Shown here piece after piece: positions 16,596 through 24,484 of a stretch of 39,994 bases of DNA. Both the position numbers and the translations under genes were made by a program. Source of the DNA: JAGMCJ01 sp046761005 (GTDB taxonomy: Archaea > Thermoplasmatota > Thermoplasmata > RBG-16-68-12 > JAGMCJ01); contig JBHIFI010000008.1 of assembly GCA_046761005.1 (NCBI GenBank), positions 1 to 39,994 of the forward strand. Reading direction: 5' to 3'. The notes below the pieces were generated by a model, which saw only the letters and a program-made list of their open reading frames with translations, was not told the origin of the DNA and searched no databases. Position 1 is the stretch's first letter; each line of letters begins with the position of its first letter.

Positions 16596-17258
16596 TTAAT
16601 AATTTTCTGATTCAGCTACCTTCCGCAGGAGGGCAATTCTCTCCCCTACATCCCCACCAAAAATCGCTGAGCCAGCCACAAGGACGTTGGCACCGGCACG
16701 GACGACGGAAGCTGCTGTCTCGGGACTAATCCCGCCATCAACCTGCAGATCTATTCCCGTTCCCAATTCCTCGATTCTCCTGTATGCTTCTTCGATTTTG
16801 GGTATGACCTCAGGCATGAACTTCTGTCCGCTAAATCCTGGGTTGACTGTCATCACGAGAAGCAAATCCAATTTCTCGAGAAAGGGCTCGGCCCTAGACA
16901 GAGATGTTCCTGGGCTAAGAGACAATCCCGCCTTGTTTCCACCAGATCCTATTTCTTGCAGAACTCTGCCTGTGTCATCCTCTGACTCAACATGAATAGT
17001 GATGAGGTCCGAGCCGGCTTCGATGAAATCATGAATGAGGGTCTGCGGTTTCTGAACCATGAGGTGGCAATCGAACTCGAGCTTCGAGCATTCCCTCATG
17101 CGTTTGACCACAGGAGGTCCAATAGTGAGGTTTGGTACGAACACACCATCCATGACATCTATGTGAATCATATCGGCTCCGCCCTTTTCCGCAGCGACGA
17201 CCTCTTCGCCCAGTTTGCAGAAGTTAGCAGACAATATGGAGGGTGCTATCTTGACCAC
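16596..17258 (-). CDS. rpe: Ribulose-phosphate 3-epimerase
   Basis: A 220-residue TIM-barrel protein starting at GTG 17258. Family motifs are all visible: APSILSANF at the N-terminus, MIHIDVMDGVFVPNLTIGP (metal ligand His and catalytic Asp), FDCHLMV, MTVNPGFSGQKF and the catalytic DLQVDGGI near residue 175. It interconverts ribulose 5-phosphate and xylulose 5-phosphate, feeding transketolase encoded divergently 133 nt away. It is probably translated from a leaderless message, because a TATA-like box (minus strand CCTTTAATAA, 17280-17289) lies about 22-31 nt before the GTG. Confidence 0.95.
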   Translation of the reverse strand: MVKIAPSILSANFCKLGEEVVAAEKGGADMIHIDVMDGVFVPNLTIGPPVVKRMRECSKLEFDCHLMVQKPQTLIHDFIEAGSDLITIHVESEDDTGRVLQEIGSGGNKAGLSLSPGTSLSRAEPFLEKLDLLLVMTVNPGFSGQKFMPEVIPKIEEAYRRIEELGTGIDLQVDGGISPETAASVVRAGANVLVAGSAIFGGDVGERIALLRKVAESENY

Positions 17259-17279
17259 GTTCCGACTAATGCCTGGAGG

Positions 17280-17289
17280 TTATTAAAGG
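17280..17289 (-). promoter_or_regulatory. TATA box of rpe (leaderless)
   Basis: On the minus strand CCTTTAATAA is centred about 27 nt before the GTG start at 17258, a spacing that puts transcription and translation starts together. The same 133-bp region must also hold the promoter of the transketolase operon on the plus strand; a candidate is TCTTATTA near 17340-17346. Confidence 0.45.
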
Positions 17290-17391
17290 CTTTTGAAGCC
17301 GCCAATCATCGCAAAATATGCCACTACCAAGACACGAAATCTTATTACGCTTGAGCTCATTACCTCATCGACTAGGCGGGGAGGATTCTTC

Positions 17392-18228
17392 ATGGTGGAG
17401 TACAGTGAGGAACTGATGGGCAAACTCGAAAGCGAGGCTCGTAAGATCCGTCAACACATCATTCGTATGATATATGGAGCTGGATCCGGACATCCCGGAG
17501 GGTCGCTTTCCGCCACGGATGTAATCACCGCCCTTTATTTTCATGTTCTCAATGTGGACCCGAAGAATCCCGCTTGGGAGGACAGAGACAGGTTTGTTTT
17601 GAGCAAGGGACACGCATGCCCAGCCTGGTACGCGGCTTTGGCAGAGACGGGTTTCTTTCCGATTGAAGAGCTGAATACGCTCAGGAAAATCGGAAGCAGA
17701 CTTCAAGGTCATCCCGATATGAGGAAGACACCTGGAGTTGAGGCTTCAACCGGCTCCGAGGGCCAGGGTCTCTCCGTCGGAATCGGAATGGGCCTCGCTG
17801 CAAAACTGGATAGACGCAGCTACCGTGTCTATGTCATGGTCGGAGATGGCGAGAATGATTGTGGACAAACATGGGAAGCCGCCATGGCAGCAGCGTTTTT
17901 CAAGCTCGACAATCTCTGCGCTGTCGTGGACAGAAATCTGATGCAACTCGATGGTCCTACAGAGCAAATAATGTCGCTTGAACCACTTGCAGATAAGTGG
18001 AAGGCTTTTGGCTGGCATGTCATCGAGATTGACGGACATAACTTCAAGGAGATCTTGGAGGCTTTCGATAAAGCCAAGACTGTCAAGGGAAAACCCACCG
18101 TAATAATCGCAAGAACCCTCAAGGGAAAGGGCGTCAGCTTCATGGAAGGGGCTGTCATGTTTCACGGGAAGGCGCCTAACGAGGAGCAGTACAAACAGGC
18201 GATGATAGAACTCGGAGGTGAGCCATGA
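17392..18228 (+). CDS. tktA: Transketolase, N-terminal (TPP-binding) subunit
   Basis: A 278-residue protein starting at ATG 17392 with GGGGAGG at 17378-17384. It is the N-terminal third-to-half of a bacterial transketolase as a separate polypeptide, which is the normal archaeal and some bacterial split form. It shows the GAGSGHPGGSLSATD opening, SKGHACPA, the STGSEGQGLSVGIGMG segment, and the thiamin diphosphate motif GDGENDCGQTWEAAMAA ending in VVDRN. It works with the following gene, which overlaps by 4 nt. The reaction is transfer of a two-carbon ketol unit between sugar phosphates. Confidence 0.95.
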   Translation: MVEYSEELMGKLESEARKIRQHIIRMIYGAGSGHPGGSLSATDVITALYFHVLNVDPKNPAWEDRDRFVLSKGHACPAWYAALAETGFFPIEELNTLRKIGSRLQGHPDMRKTPGVEASTGSEGQGLSVGIGMGLAAKLDRRSYRVYVMVGDGENDCGQTWEAAMAAAFFKLDNLCAVVDRNLMQLDGPTEQIMSLEPLADKWKAFGWHVIEIDGHNFKEILEAFDKAKTVKGKPTVIIARTLKGKGVSFMEGAVMFHGKAPNEEQYKQAMIELGGEP

Positions 18229-19178
18229 CCTACAGGTCTTGGAAGAAAGAGAGTCAGAGAACCTATTGGGCAAAGGCTCTGGTGGAGCTTGGCAGAGAGA
18301 GAAAGGACATCGTGGTTCTAAGTGCCGACCTTTCGAGTTCAGTGAAGACCTCTCTGTTTGCGAAGGAGTTCCCAGAAAGACATTTCAATGTGGGCATTGC
18401 GGAGCAGAATATGATGAGCATAGCGGCGGGTCTCGCGGCCTCTGGAAAGACCGTCTTTGCTAGTACATTTGCTGCCTTCGGAACGGGAAGAGTGTACGAT
18501 CAGATAAGGCAGTCCATCGCCTACCCGAAGCTCAACGTGAAGATAATAGCAACACACGCTGGAATAACGGTTGGTGGTGACGGTGCGACACACCAAATCC
18601 TCGAAGACATCGCCCTCATGCGAGCTCTTCCGAACATCACGGTGGTCGTTCCCGCTGATGCACCAGAAACATATTTGGCGATAAAGGCGGTTGCGAATTA
18701 TGTTGGTCCCGTATATCTCCGGATGGGCCGTGCTGACGTACCCACAATCACATCGATCGGGGATGACTTCAGATTGGGTAAGACAACAGTGCTCAGGGAT
18801 GGAGATGATGTCACTCTAATCGGGACAGGTGTTATGGTTTCAGAATGCTTGATTGCGGCAGATGAACTCGCCAAGGAGGGAATCGATGCTAGAGTCCTGA
18901 ATATGAGCACAATTAAGCAACTAGACAAAGATGCCGTGATCAAGGCAGCGAGAGAGACAGGAGCTGTCGTCACAGCGGAAGAGCACAGCGTGACGGTTGG
19001 AATGGGCGCAGCGGTGGCAATGGCCCTTGCCGAGAATGCGCACGTCCCGATGAAGCGCGTTGGGATTCCGGATGTGTTTGGAGAATCTGGCGACTCCGAC
19101 GAGCTAATGGAGAAATACGGGCTAACCGTCGAAAACATAATCAAGGCAGCACATGACGTCATGAAAAGGAAGGGATGA
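18225..19178 (+). CDS. tktB: Transketolase, C-terminal subunit
   Basis: A 317-residue protein overlapping the N-terminal subunit gene by ATGA. It has the pyrimidine-domain phrase FNVGIAEQNMMSIAAGLAAS with the conserved catalytic Glu, then ATHAGITVGGDGATHQ and the C-terminal domain (LIGTGVMVSECL, VVTAEEHSVTVGMG). It completes the heteromeric transketolase. The overlap implies translational coupling and a fixed ratio of the two subunits. Confidence 0.95.
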   Translation: MTYRSWKKESQRTYWAKALVELGRERKDIVVLSADLSSSVKTSLFAKEFPERHFNVGIAEQNMMSIAAGLAASGKTVFASTFAAFGTGRVYDQIRQSIAYPKLNVKIIATHAGITVGGDGATHQILEDIALMRALPNITVVVPADAPETYLAIKAVANYVGPVYLRMGRADVPTITSIGDDFRLGKTTVLRDGDDVTLIGTGVMVSECLIAADELAKEGIDARVLNMSTIKQLDKDAVIKAARETGAVVTAEEHSVTVGMGAAVAMALAENAHVPMKRVGIPDVFGESGDSDELMEKYGLTVENIIKAAHDVMKRKG

Positions 19179-19183
19179 GTCCT

Positions 19184-19828
19184 ATGAAGATATTCTTGGA
19201 TACTGCCAATGTTGAGTACATTCGAGAGGCAAACAGTTGGGGAGTGATCGATGGTGTCACAACCAATCCAACGCTAATCGCGAGGGAGGGGAGGAACTTC
19301 GAGGAAGTCGTCAGAGAGATCTGTGAAATCGTCGATGGGCCAATAAGCGCCGAAGTTGTCAGCGAGAATTCAGAGGGCATGGTGAAGGAGGCCAGGGAGC
19401 TCGCCAAGATTCACAAGAATATCGTGATAAAAATCCCTATGACCCCTGAGGGATTGAAGGCTACCAAGGCACTGAAAAAACAGGGAATCAAGACGAATGT
19501 AACCCTGGTCTTCTCCTCGAACCAGGCACTTCTTGCAGCAAAGGCTGGTGCCACCTATGTCAGCCCCTTCATAGGAAGACTCGACGACCAAGGTCAGGTG
19601 GGCATGGATGTCATAAGGGAAGCCGTGACGATTTTCGAGAACTATGACTTCGAAACAGAAATCATCGTCGCAAGCATTAGGCATCCCATCCACGTCGTTG
19701 ACGCTGCCTTGGCGGGTGCCCACATTGCAACTGTTCCATACGACGTTCTCCAGAAAATGACGAAGCATTCCCTCACCGATGTAGGCATAAAAAGATTCCT
19801 CGAAGATTACAAGAAGATTCCAAAATAG
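19184..19828 (+). CDS. tal: Transaldolase (short, Fsa/TalC type)
   Basis: A 214-residue protein. ATG 19184 is preferred, giving the family-typical N-terminus MKIFLDTANVEYI; ATG 19175, overlapping the previous stop, is the alternative. Motifs are DGVTTNPTLI, the Schiff-base lysine segment IVIKIPMT, TNVTLVFS, and YVSPFIGRLDD. Short transaldolases of this family include both true transaldolases and fructose-6-phosphate aldolases; the transketolase neighbours favour transaldolase. Together rpe, transketolase and this enzyme form the non-oxidative pentose phosphate segment; ribose-5-phosphate isomerase is not in the window. Confidence 0.93.
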   Translation: MKIFLDTANVEYIREANSWGVIDGVTTNPTLIAREGRNFEEVVREICEIVDGPISAEVVSENSEGMVKEARELAKIHKNIVIKIPMTPEGLKATKALKKQGIKTNVTLVFSSNQALLAAKAGATYVSPFIGRLDDQGQVGMDVIREAVTIFENYDFETEIIVASIRHPIHVVDAALAGAHIATVPYDVLQKMTKHSLTDVGIKRFLEDYKKIPK

Positions 19829-19940
19829 AGTATCGCACCGCCAAAATCGTCTCATACCGCATGCTTGTCAGCTCGAACAGAGGCACTTTCCGTCTCGCCA
19901 ACATCATTTTTCCGACGCGGTCTCCATCAGGCATATATCA

Positions 19941-19950
19941 ACTTAAATAC
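19941..19950 (+). promoter_or_regulatory. TATA box of the MoxR/DUF58 operon
   Basis: ACTTAAATAC lies 24-33 nt before ATG 19974, so the transcript is probably leaderless at that codon. This is the reason for choosing ATG 19974 over GTG 19956. Confidence 0.5.
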
Positions 19951-19973
19951 TGCTGGTGAAATATTCCAAGCAC

Positions 19974-20888
19974 ATGGAAATTCGGAGGGAATTCACTCCA
20001 ATTATCTCGATGTTTCTCCTCTTGCTTTCGGTATTCGCGATAGGGAACCTCTTCTTCAACATAGAGAATCTGACCACAGGGGAAGAGCTTGTGCCGGAAT
20101 TCCCTCCTCAAGAAGCCGAGGATGTTAACAGAACAGCCTTTGGCGTCAATCCTGACCTGCTCAAGTGGGTCTTCATCGGTTTTTTCGTGACGCTAGTCGT
20201 CGCGATCATCATCGGCATTGCCTATGCCAGATACAAGAAAGAGAATCTCGGGGATTTTCTTCCGATCTTTGAGCTCCTTGGCGGGCTTCTCGCCATTGCT
20301 TTCATCATAGGAGGTATTCTCTTCTTCCATGAAATATCAGGATTCTTTGAAGCTCTGACTAGATATTTCTCCTTCGGGGAACCAGCGGAAGGAGGTGGAC
20401 CTACAGGTCCAGGCGGAAGAGTGGAGACAACAACAGAATTTCCGATCTATTTCACAGTCGTCTTCCTTGCAGCACTTATCCTCGCTATTTCCTTTTTCCT
20501 ATATCGTTTTCTCCCCCTATTCAGAGAAGCGGTTCTCACAGACGAGAGGAAGAGAGCGAAGAAGAAGAGGATACTGGCAAGAAAGGTAAGAAGGACTATC
20601 AAAGGGATCGAATCAGGTGCAGACTTCAGAGCTATAATCCTGAGATGCTACTCGGATATGTGCTTCATACTTGTCCACAAGGGCGTTGATAGCCGTCCCT
20701 CTCTGACCCCAAGGGAATTCGAGATTGTAGCTAGGAGAGAAGTGGGACTATCCCCGAAATCGATCAAGACTCTTACGGACCTCTTCGAGGTTGCCAGATA
20801 TAGCGACCATCAGATTTCCAAAAAGCATAGGGACTTGGCGGTTGTGAGCCTAAAGAAGATTCAGTCAGAGCTTGAGGTGGTCTTGTGA
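19974..20888 (+). CDS. Membrane protein with C-terminal DUF4129-like domain
   Basis: A 304-residue protein. Four hydrophobic segments can be seen: near the N-terminus (about 10-27), about 65-90, about 95-118 and about 155-180. An extracytoplasmic loop follows the first segment and a Gly/Pro-rich linker lies between the third and fourth. The soluble C-terminal 110 residues include IILRCYSDMCFILVHKG, LTPREFEIVARREVG and LTDLFEVARYSDHQI, which match the DUF4129 pattern found beside MoxR and DUF58 genes. Its function is unknown; in this gene neighbourhood it is thought to be part of a membrane-associated MoxR system. It overlaps the next gene by 4 nt. Confidence 0.8.
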   Translation: MEIRREFTPIISMFLLLLSVFAIGNLFFNIENLTTGEELVPEFPPQEAEDVNRTAFGVNPDLLKWVFIGFFVTLVVAIIIGIAYARYKKENLGDFLPIFELLGGLLAIAFIIGGILFFHEISGFFEALTRYFSFGEPAEGGGPTGPGGRVETTTEFPIYFTVVFLAALILAISFFLYRFLPLFREAVLTDERKRAKKKRILARKVRRTIKGIESGADFRAIILRCYSDMCFILVHKGVDSRPSLTPREFEIVARREVGLSPKSIKTLTDLFEVARYSDHQISKKHRDLAVVSLKKIQSELEVVL

Positions 20889-21553
20889 GCAGGGGTAAGA
20901 GTATCATGGATTACAGGGCGGAGGGTCTTCTCCGCGCTACTCATGGCTACGTTCCGGCCAAGGATGTCAAAGGTCGATATCTTGTTTCTAAAATGAACAT
21001 TACTGGATTCTACATGATGGTCATATTGCTACTCGGATTCCTCGCGCTGCTACTCTTCTACGCGCAATTCAGCGGTGTCCTGAGATGGATAATCGTTCTG
21101 TTGATAGTCTCCTCAATGGGATTTGGGGTAGCCTTCTTGTCATCGCGAAAGACCTCGAGCCCAGAACGGCTATCTTCAGTCTCTGATATAGAGAAAAGGC
21201 CATGGAACGAGATCTCGAGGTTGATTGGAATTCTTGAAAGAGCAGAGAAGAACTATCGATATAGTCAGCTTGCGGCGCTGGAGAGGATAAGGAGAGCGAT
21301 AATTGACGGAATCCAAACCCAACGGGATATCAGCGATGAAGAGATTGAAAAGATAGTTCATGACAGAAATAGACTCATAGAAATCACGGACGACGAGGAA
21401 GTGGCTGACTTTCTTCTGGCAAGTGAAAGGGATCTCTCCAACTGGTCGACCATAGTAAGAGAGAAGCTTCCAGTGATGGGTTCGTTTAGGGGATCAAGAA
21501 GCTTCAGTCAAAGCGTTCTCCCAATTCTTGAGAAGATGGAGGATTGGCAATGA
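20885..21553 (+). CDS. Unknown protein with two transmembrane helices, MoxR operon
   Basis: A 222-residue protein starting at GTG 20885 in the GTGA overlap with the DUF4129 gene. Two adjacent helices span about residues 40-62 and 66-84; the rest is charged, helical and presumably cytoplasmic (residues 90-222). I do not recognise a named family. Its fixed position between DUF4129 and MoxR genes with overlaps on both sides indicates that it belongs to the same complex or pathway. Confidence 0.7.
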   Translation: MSRGKSIMDYRAEGLLRATHGYVPAKDVKGRYLVSKMNITGFYMMVILLLGFLALLLFYAQFSGVLRWIIVLLIVSSMGFGVAFLSSRKTSSPERLSSVSDIEKRPWNEISRLIGILERAEKNYRYSQLAALERIRRAIIDGIQTQRDISDEEIEKIVHDRNRLIEITDDEEVADFLLASERDLSNWSTIVREKLPVMGSFRGSRSFSQSVLPILEKMEDWQ

Positions 21554-22500
21554 GAATAGAAGAACTTAGCGATATGGTAAATAGGCTTAACGAGGAAGTG
21601 GGAAAGGCGATTGTGGGAAAGAAGTCTGTTCTGGAAAAGGTTCTCATAACGGTATTGTCCAATGGGCATCTCCTCTTTGAGGATGTTCCGGGGCTGGCAA
21701 AGACATTGATGGCAAAGAGCTTCGCTGCCTCACTCGGTTGCAAATTCACGCGGGTGCAATTCACCCCAGACCTTCTTCCAGCAGACATAACTGGAACCTA
21801 TATCTTCGATAGGAAAACCAGCGATTTCATACTGAGGAAGGGACCAGTCTTCACAAACATCCTCCTTGCCGACGAGATAAACAGAGCTCCACCGAAGACA
21901 CAGGCTGCACTGCTTGAAGCCATGCAAGAAAAGCAGACAACGCTGGAAGGAGAGACATTCACCTTGCCTGAGCCCTTTGTGGTGCTTGCCACTCAGAACC
22001 CCATCGAATATGAGGGCACCTATCCACTTCCTGAGGCTCAAATAGACAGATTTCTCATGCGCATAGACATCGGTTATCCGACTCCGAAGGAGGAAAAGGA
22101 AATTATTGACCGAAGGAAGGCCAGGCGCAAGGATGAAGTTGAAATCGATCCAATCGGTAGTCCTGAACTAGTGATGGAGATGCAGTCAGCTGTAGAGGAT
22201 GTGCATGTGGATGATGACATTGAGGAATATATAGTAGAGATTGTGAGCAGGACAAGACAGCATCCCCAGGTGGAGATAGGCTCAAGCCCCCGCGGGTCAC
22301 TTGCTCTCTTCAAACTCTCGAAGGCAGGGGCAGCAATCCGCGGGAGAGATTTCGTCATACCCGACGATATCAAGGATATTGCAGTGCCTGGCTTGGCCCA
22401 CAGGATAATTCTCAAGCCCGATCCTTGGGTAAAAGGTATCAAAACTGAAACTATCGTTTCCGATGTTCTCGAAAGGGTCCCGGTTCCGAAGGTTGATTAG
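21550..22500 (+). CDS. moxR: MoxR-family AAA+ ATPase
   Basis: A 316-residue protein. ATG 21550 is chosen: it overlaps the previous stop (ATGA) and has GGAGG at 21538-21542, 7 nt upstream. The MoxR form of Walker A, EDVPGLAKTL, is at about residues 45-54, Walker B is LLADEINRAPPKTQAALLEAMQE, and sensor and arginine-finger regions follow (VLATQNPIEYEGTYPLPEAQ, DRFLMRI). The C-terminal lid is present. MoxR ATPases act as chaperones or remodelers for neighbouring DUF58/VWA-type proteins. It is followed directly, without a spacer, by the DUF58 gene. Confidence 0.95.
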   Translation: MRIEELSDMVNRLNEEVGKAIVGKKSVLEKVLITVLSNGHLLFEDVPGLAKTLMAKSFAASLGCKFTRVQFTPDLLPADITGTYIFDRKTSDFILRKGPVFTNILLADEINRAPPKTQAALLEAMQEKQTTLEGETFTLPEPFVVLATQNPIEYEGTYPLPEAQIDRFLMRIDIGYPTPKEEKEIIDRRKARRKDEVEIDPIGSPELVMEMQSAVEDVHVDDDIEEYIVEIVSRTRQHPQVEIGSSPRGSLALFKLSKAGAAIRGRDFVIPDDIKDIAVPGLAHRIILKPDPWVKGIKTETIVSDVLERVPVPKVD

Positions 22501-23763
22501 GTGAGAACTCCGCTCTCATCCTGGTTCACGACTGTGGTCATAGTTCTTCTAATCGCAGGTCTTTTCACGAAGAGCTGGCTACTCCTTTCTCTGACATTGC
22601 CATTGATAACTTTCATTACCCTTTCCGTTGTTTTTTCCACTCCTCAGTTGGATGTGCTCGTAACCAGAAGTCTGGATGTCAAGAGACTTCCTGAGGGAGA
22701 TGTCATCGAGGTTCATATTGACGTAGAGAACAGAGGCCCAAGGATTTCCATGCTTGAGGTTTATGATGTTCTTCCGGTTGACTTATCCGTTAAGGAGGGA
22801 AGCAATCACTTCGTTGCCAACCTAGCGACAAACGAGACATCAGACTTCAAATACAAGATTAGGTGCGAGAGAAAGGGAAAATACACAATCGGCCCCACGA
22901 TTATGAGAAGCTGGAGCCTAATGGCAACATCCTATCACGAGAGGATATTTCCGAGTGAAGAGGTAGTCACTGTTATACCGAGAAGCGAAGACATAAGAAA
23001 GCTCAAGGTCAGTCCAAGAAAAACGAGAATGTGGTTTGGCCAAATTAGATCAAGAAGAGCGGGAATAGGAACGGATTTTTGGGGAATAAAGGAATACCAC
23101 TCAGGAGATGAGTTAAGAAAGATAAACTGGAAGGCTTCTGCAAGATTTGACAGGCTTTTCTGCAATCAATATGAGGGCGAGAGGAGCGGTGATGCGATAA
23201 TCATTCTTGACGCAAGGGAGGAATCCGAGGTGGGGGTCGCAAACAAGAGTACAGTTGAGAGTGGAATTCGAGCTGCAGTCAGCGTGGCATCAAAGATTCT
23301 CGAGAGAAGGAATCGAGTTGGCCTAATAATTCAAAGAGATGTTCTCGACTGGGTATATCCGGCGTATGGAAGAAAGCAGCTTTTCAGAATAATCGATGCC
23401 CTCGTACAGGTCAGGCCTGGGGGAAGGTGGCCCTTCGAACACGTCACCTGGGTTGTGTCCAGGTTTTTCCCCGCTCAATCGCAAATCATAATAATCACGC
23501 CGCTCATAGACAAGAAGGCGATCGATTGTGTCATCAGCCTTTGTGCTCGAGGTCATGATATATTGATAATATCTCCTTCTCCATTGGATATAGAAGAGGG
23601 AGGCGAGGGGCTGCCAGAAAAGGTTGCCCGCCAGACATTAGGCATGGAAAGAGAGAACATCATTAGAAGATTGAGAAGATATGCAAACGTGGTGGATTGG
23701 AACACATCAAAACCGCTTGCCGTGGCGTTAAGGGTGGTGGGACCATATCCAGGACGAAGATAG
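22501..23763 (+). CDS. DUF58 domain membrane protein
   Basis: A 420-residue protein starting at GTG 22501 directly after the moxR stop. Two N-terminal transmembrane helices (about residues 7-42) are followed by a beta-rich domain (about 50-150) and the DUF58 signature around RAGIGTDFWGIKEYHSGDE and RKINWKASAR (about 190-215). The C-terminal part is VWA-like (AIIILDAREESE). DUF58 proteins are the usual partners of MoxR. The substrate or process is not known for this lineage. Confidence 0.92.
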   Translation: MRTPLSSWFTTVVIVLLIAGLFTKSWLLLSLTLPLITFITLSVVFSTPQLDVLVTRSLDVKRLPEGDVIEVHIDVENRGPRISMLEVYDVLPVDLSVKEGSNHFVANLATNETSDFKYKIRCERKGKYTIGPTIMRSWSLMATSYHERIFPSEEVVTVIPRSEDIRKLKVSPRKTRMWFGQIRSRRAGIGTDFWGIKEYHSGDELRKINWKASARFDRLFCNQYEGERSGDAIIILDAREESEVGVANKSTVESGIRAAVSVASKILERRNRVGLIIQRDVLDWVYPAYGRKQLFRIIDALVQVRPGGRWPFEHVTWVVSRFFPAQSQIIIITPLIDKKAIDCVISLCARGHDILIISPSPLDIEEGGEGLPEKVARQTLGMERENIIRRLRRYANVVDWNTSKPLAVALRVVGPYPGRR

Positions 23764-24314
23764 TCGTCAGAGTATTGCCATTAGTCGAGGCTTTTCTCAT
23801 CCTCGTACTCACAGGATGGACTATTTATGGGCTTTCATTCGACCAAGAGAATCCATTCTTTCTCCCCGCAACAGGCATTACCATTCTTGCTGCCTCGCTC
23901 GCTTTGCTTGGCATGACAATTAGGAGAGAAGTCATGGAGACCCTTTCCCTTTCGGTTATGGCCTCTATATTTGTCCTGTACAATGTGTTCATTCTCCCTC
24001 GGCATATCACCATTCTTTTCCTCTTTGTCACCATTACCGCTTTCGTCTTACTTTTAGCAAGGCAGAGGGTCTTCTTCGAGGATATCATTGAATCCATAAG
24101 GGGAGAAGGAGAGACGTTGAACCGAACAGCAATCGTACTCAGGAATTCAGTCACTAGACTTACTCTGGTATGTGGATGCGCATATCTTCTATCCGTTCTC
24201 CTTTACAGTGTCGCAATAGAATTCACTTATGGTTTGAGTACCATCTTGAGCGCCTTGTTCTTCTCCTTTCTGTTCCTTTTCTCCGTTCTTCTATTGTCCC
24301 TGATCCCAAGATGA
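23697..24314 (+). CDS. Polytopic membrane protein, last gene of the MoxR operon
   Basis: A protein of up to 205 residues with about six hydrophobic helices and no recognisable catalytic motif. The start is uncertain. TTG 23697 would overlap the DUF58 gene by 67 nt; TTG 23775, just after the DUF58 stop and just before the first helix (LPLVEAFLILVLTGW), is a good alternative. I see no ATG or GTG in frame near it. The position suggests a membrane partner of the MoxR/DUF58/DUF4129 set. Confidence 0.65.
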   Translation: MEHIKTACRGVKGGGTISRTKIVVRVLPLVEAFLILVLTGWTIYGLSFDQENPFFLPATGITILAASLALLGMTIRREVMETLSLSVMASIFVLYNVFILPRHITILFLFVTITAFVLLLARQRVFFEDIIESIRGEGETLNRTAIVLRNSVTRLTLVCGCAYLLSVLLYSVAIEFTYGLSTILSALFFSFLFLFSVLLLSLIPR

Positions 24315-24375
24315 GCAGGCCTCAAATCATTATCACTAGGGCATCCAGAATGAGAAGGATGGCCGTGGACAAACC

Positions 24376-24383
24376 TTAATATT
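24376..24383 (+). promoter_or_regulatory. TATA box of tRNA-Asp
   Basis: TTAATATT lies 24-31 nt before the first base of the tRNA, the standard archaeal spacing. Confidence 0.55.
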
Positions 24384-24406
24384 CAAAAAGCGAATCTCAT
24401 AAAGAA

Positions 24407-24479
24407 GCCCCGATGGTGTAGCGGCCTATCATCCGAGCCTGTCGAGCTCGGGACACGGATTCAAATTCCGTTCGGGGCG
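24407..24479 (+). tRNA. tRNA-Asp (GTC)
   Basis: A full cloverleaf can be drawn in 73 nt. The acceptor GCCCCGA (24407-24413) pairs with TCGGGGC (24472-24478), with discriminator G 24479. The anticodon stem CGAGC/GCTCG encloses the loop CTGTCGA with anticodon GTC, and the T arm is ACGGATTCAAATTCCGT. No CCA is encoded and no intron is present. The 3' end is 5 nt from the end of the convergent hisS gene. Confidence 0.93.
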
Positions 24480-24484
24480 CTTAT

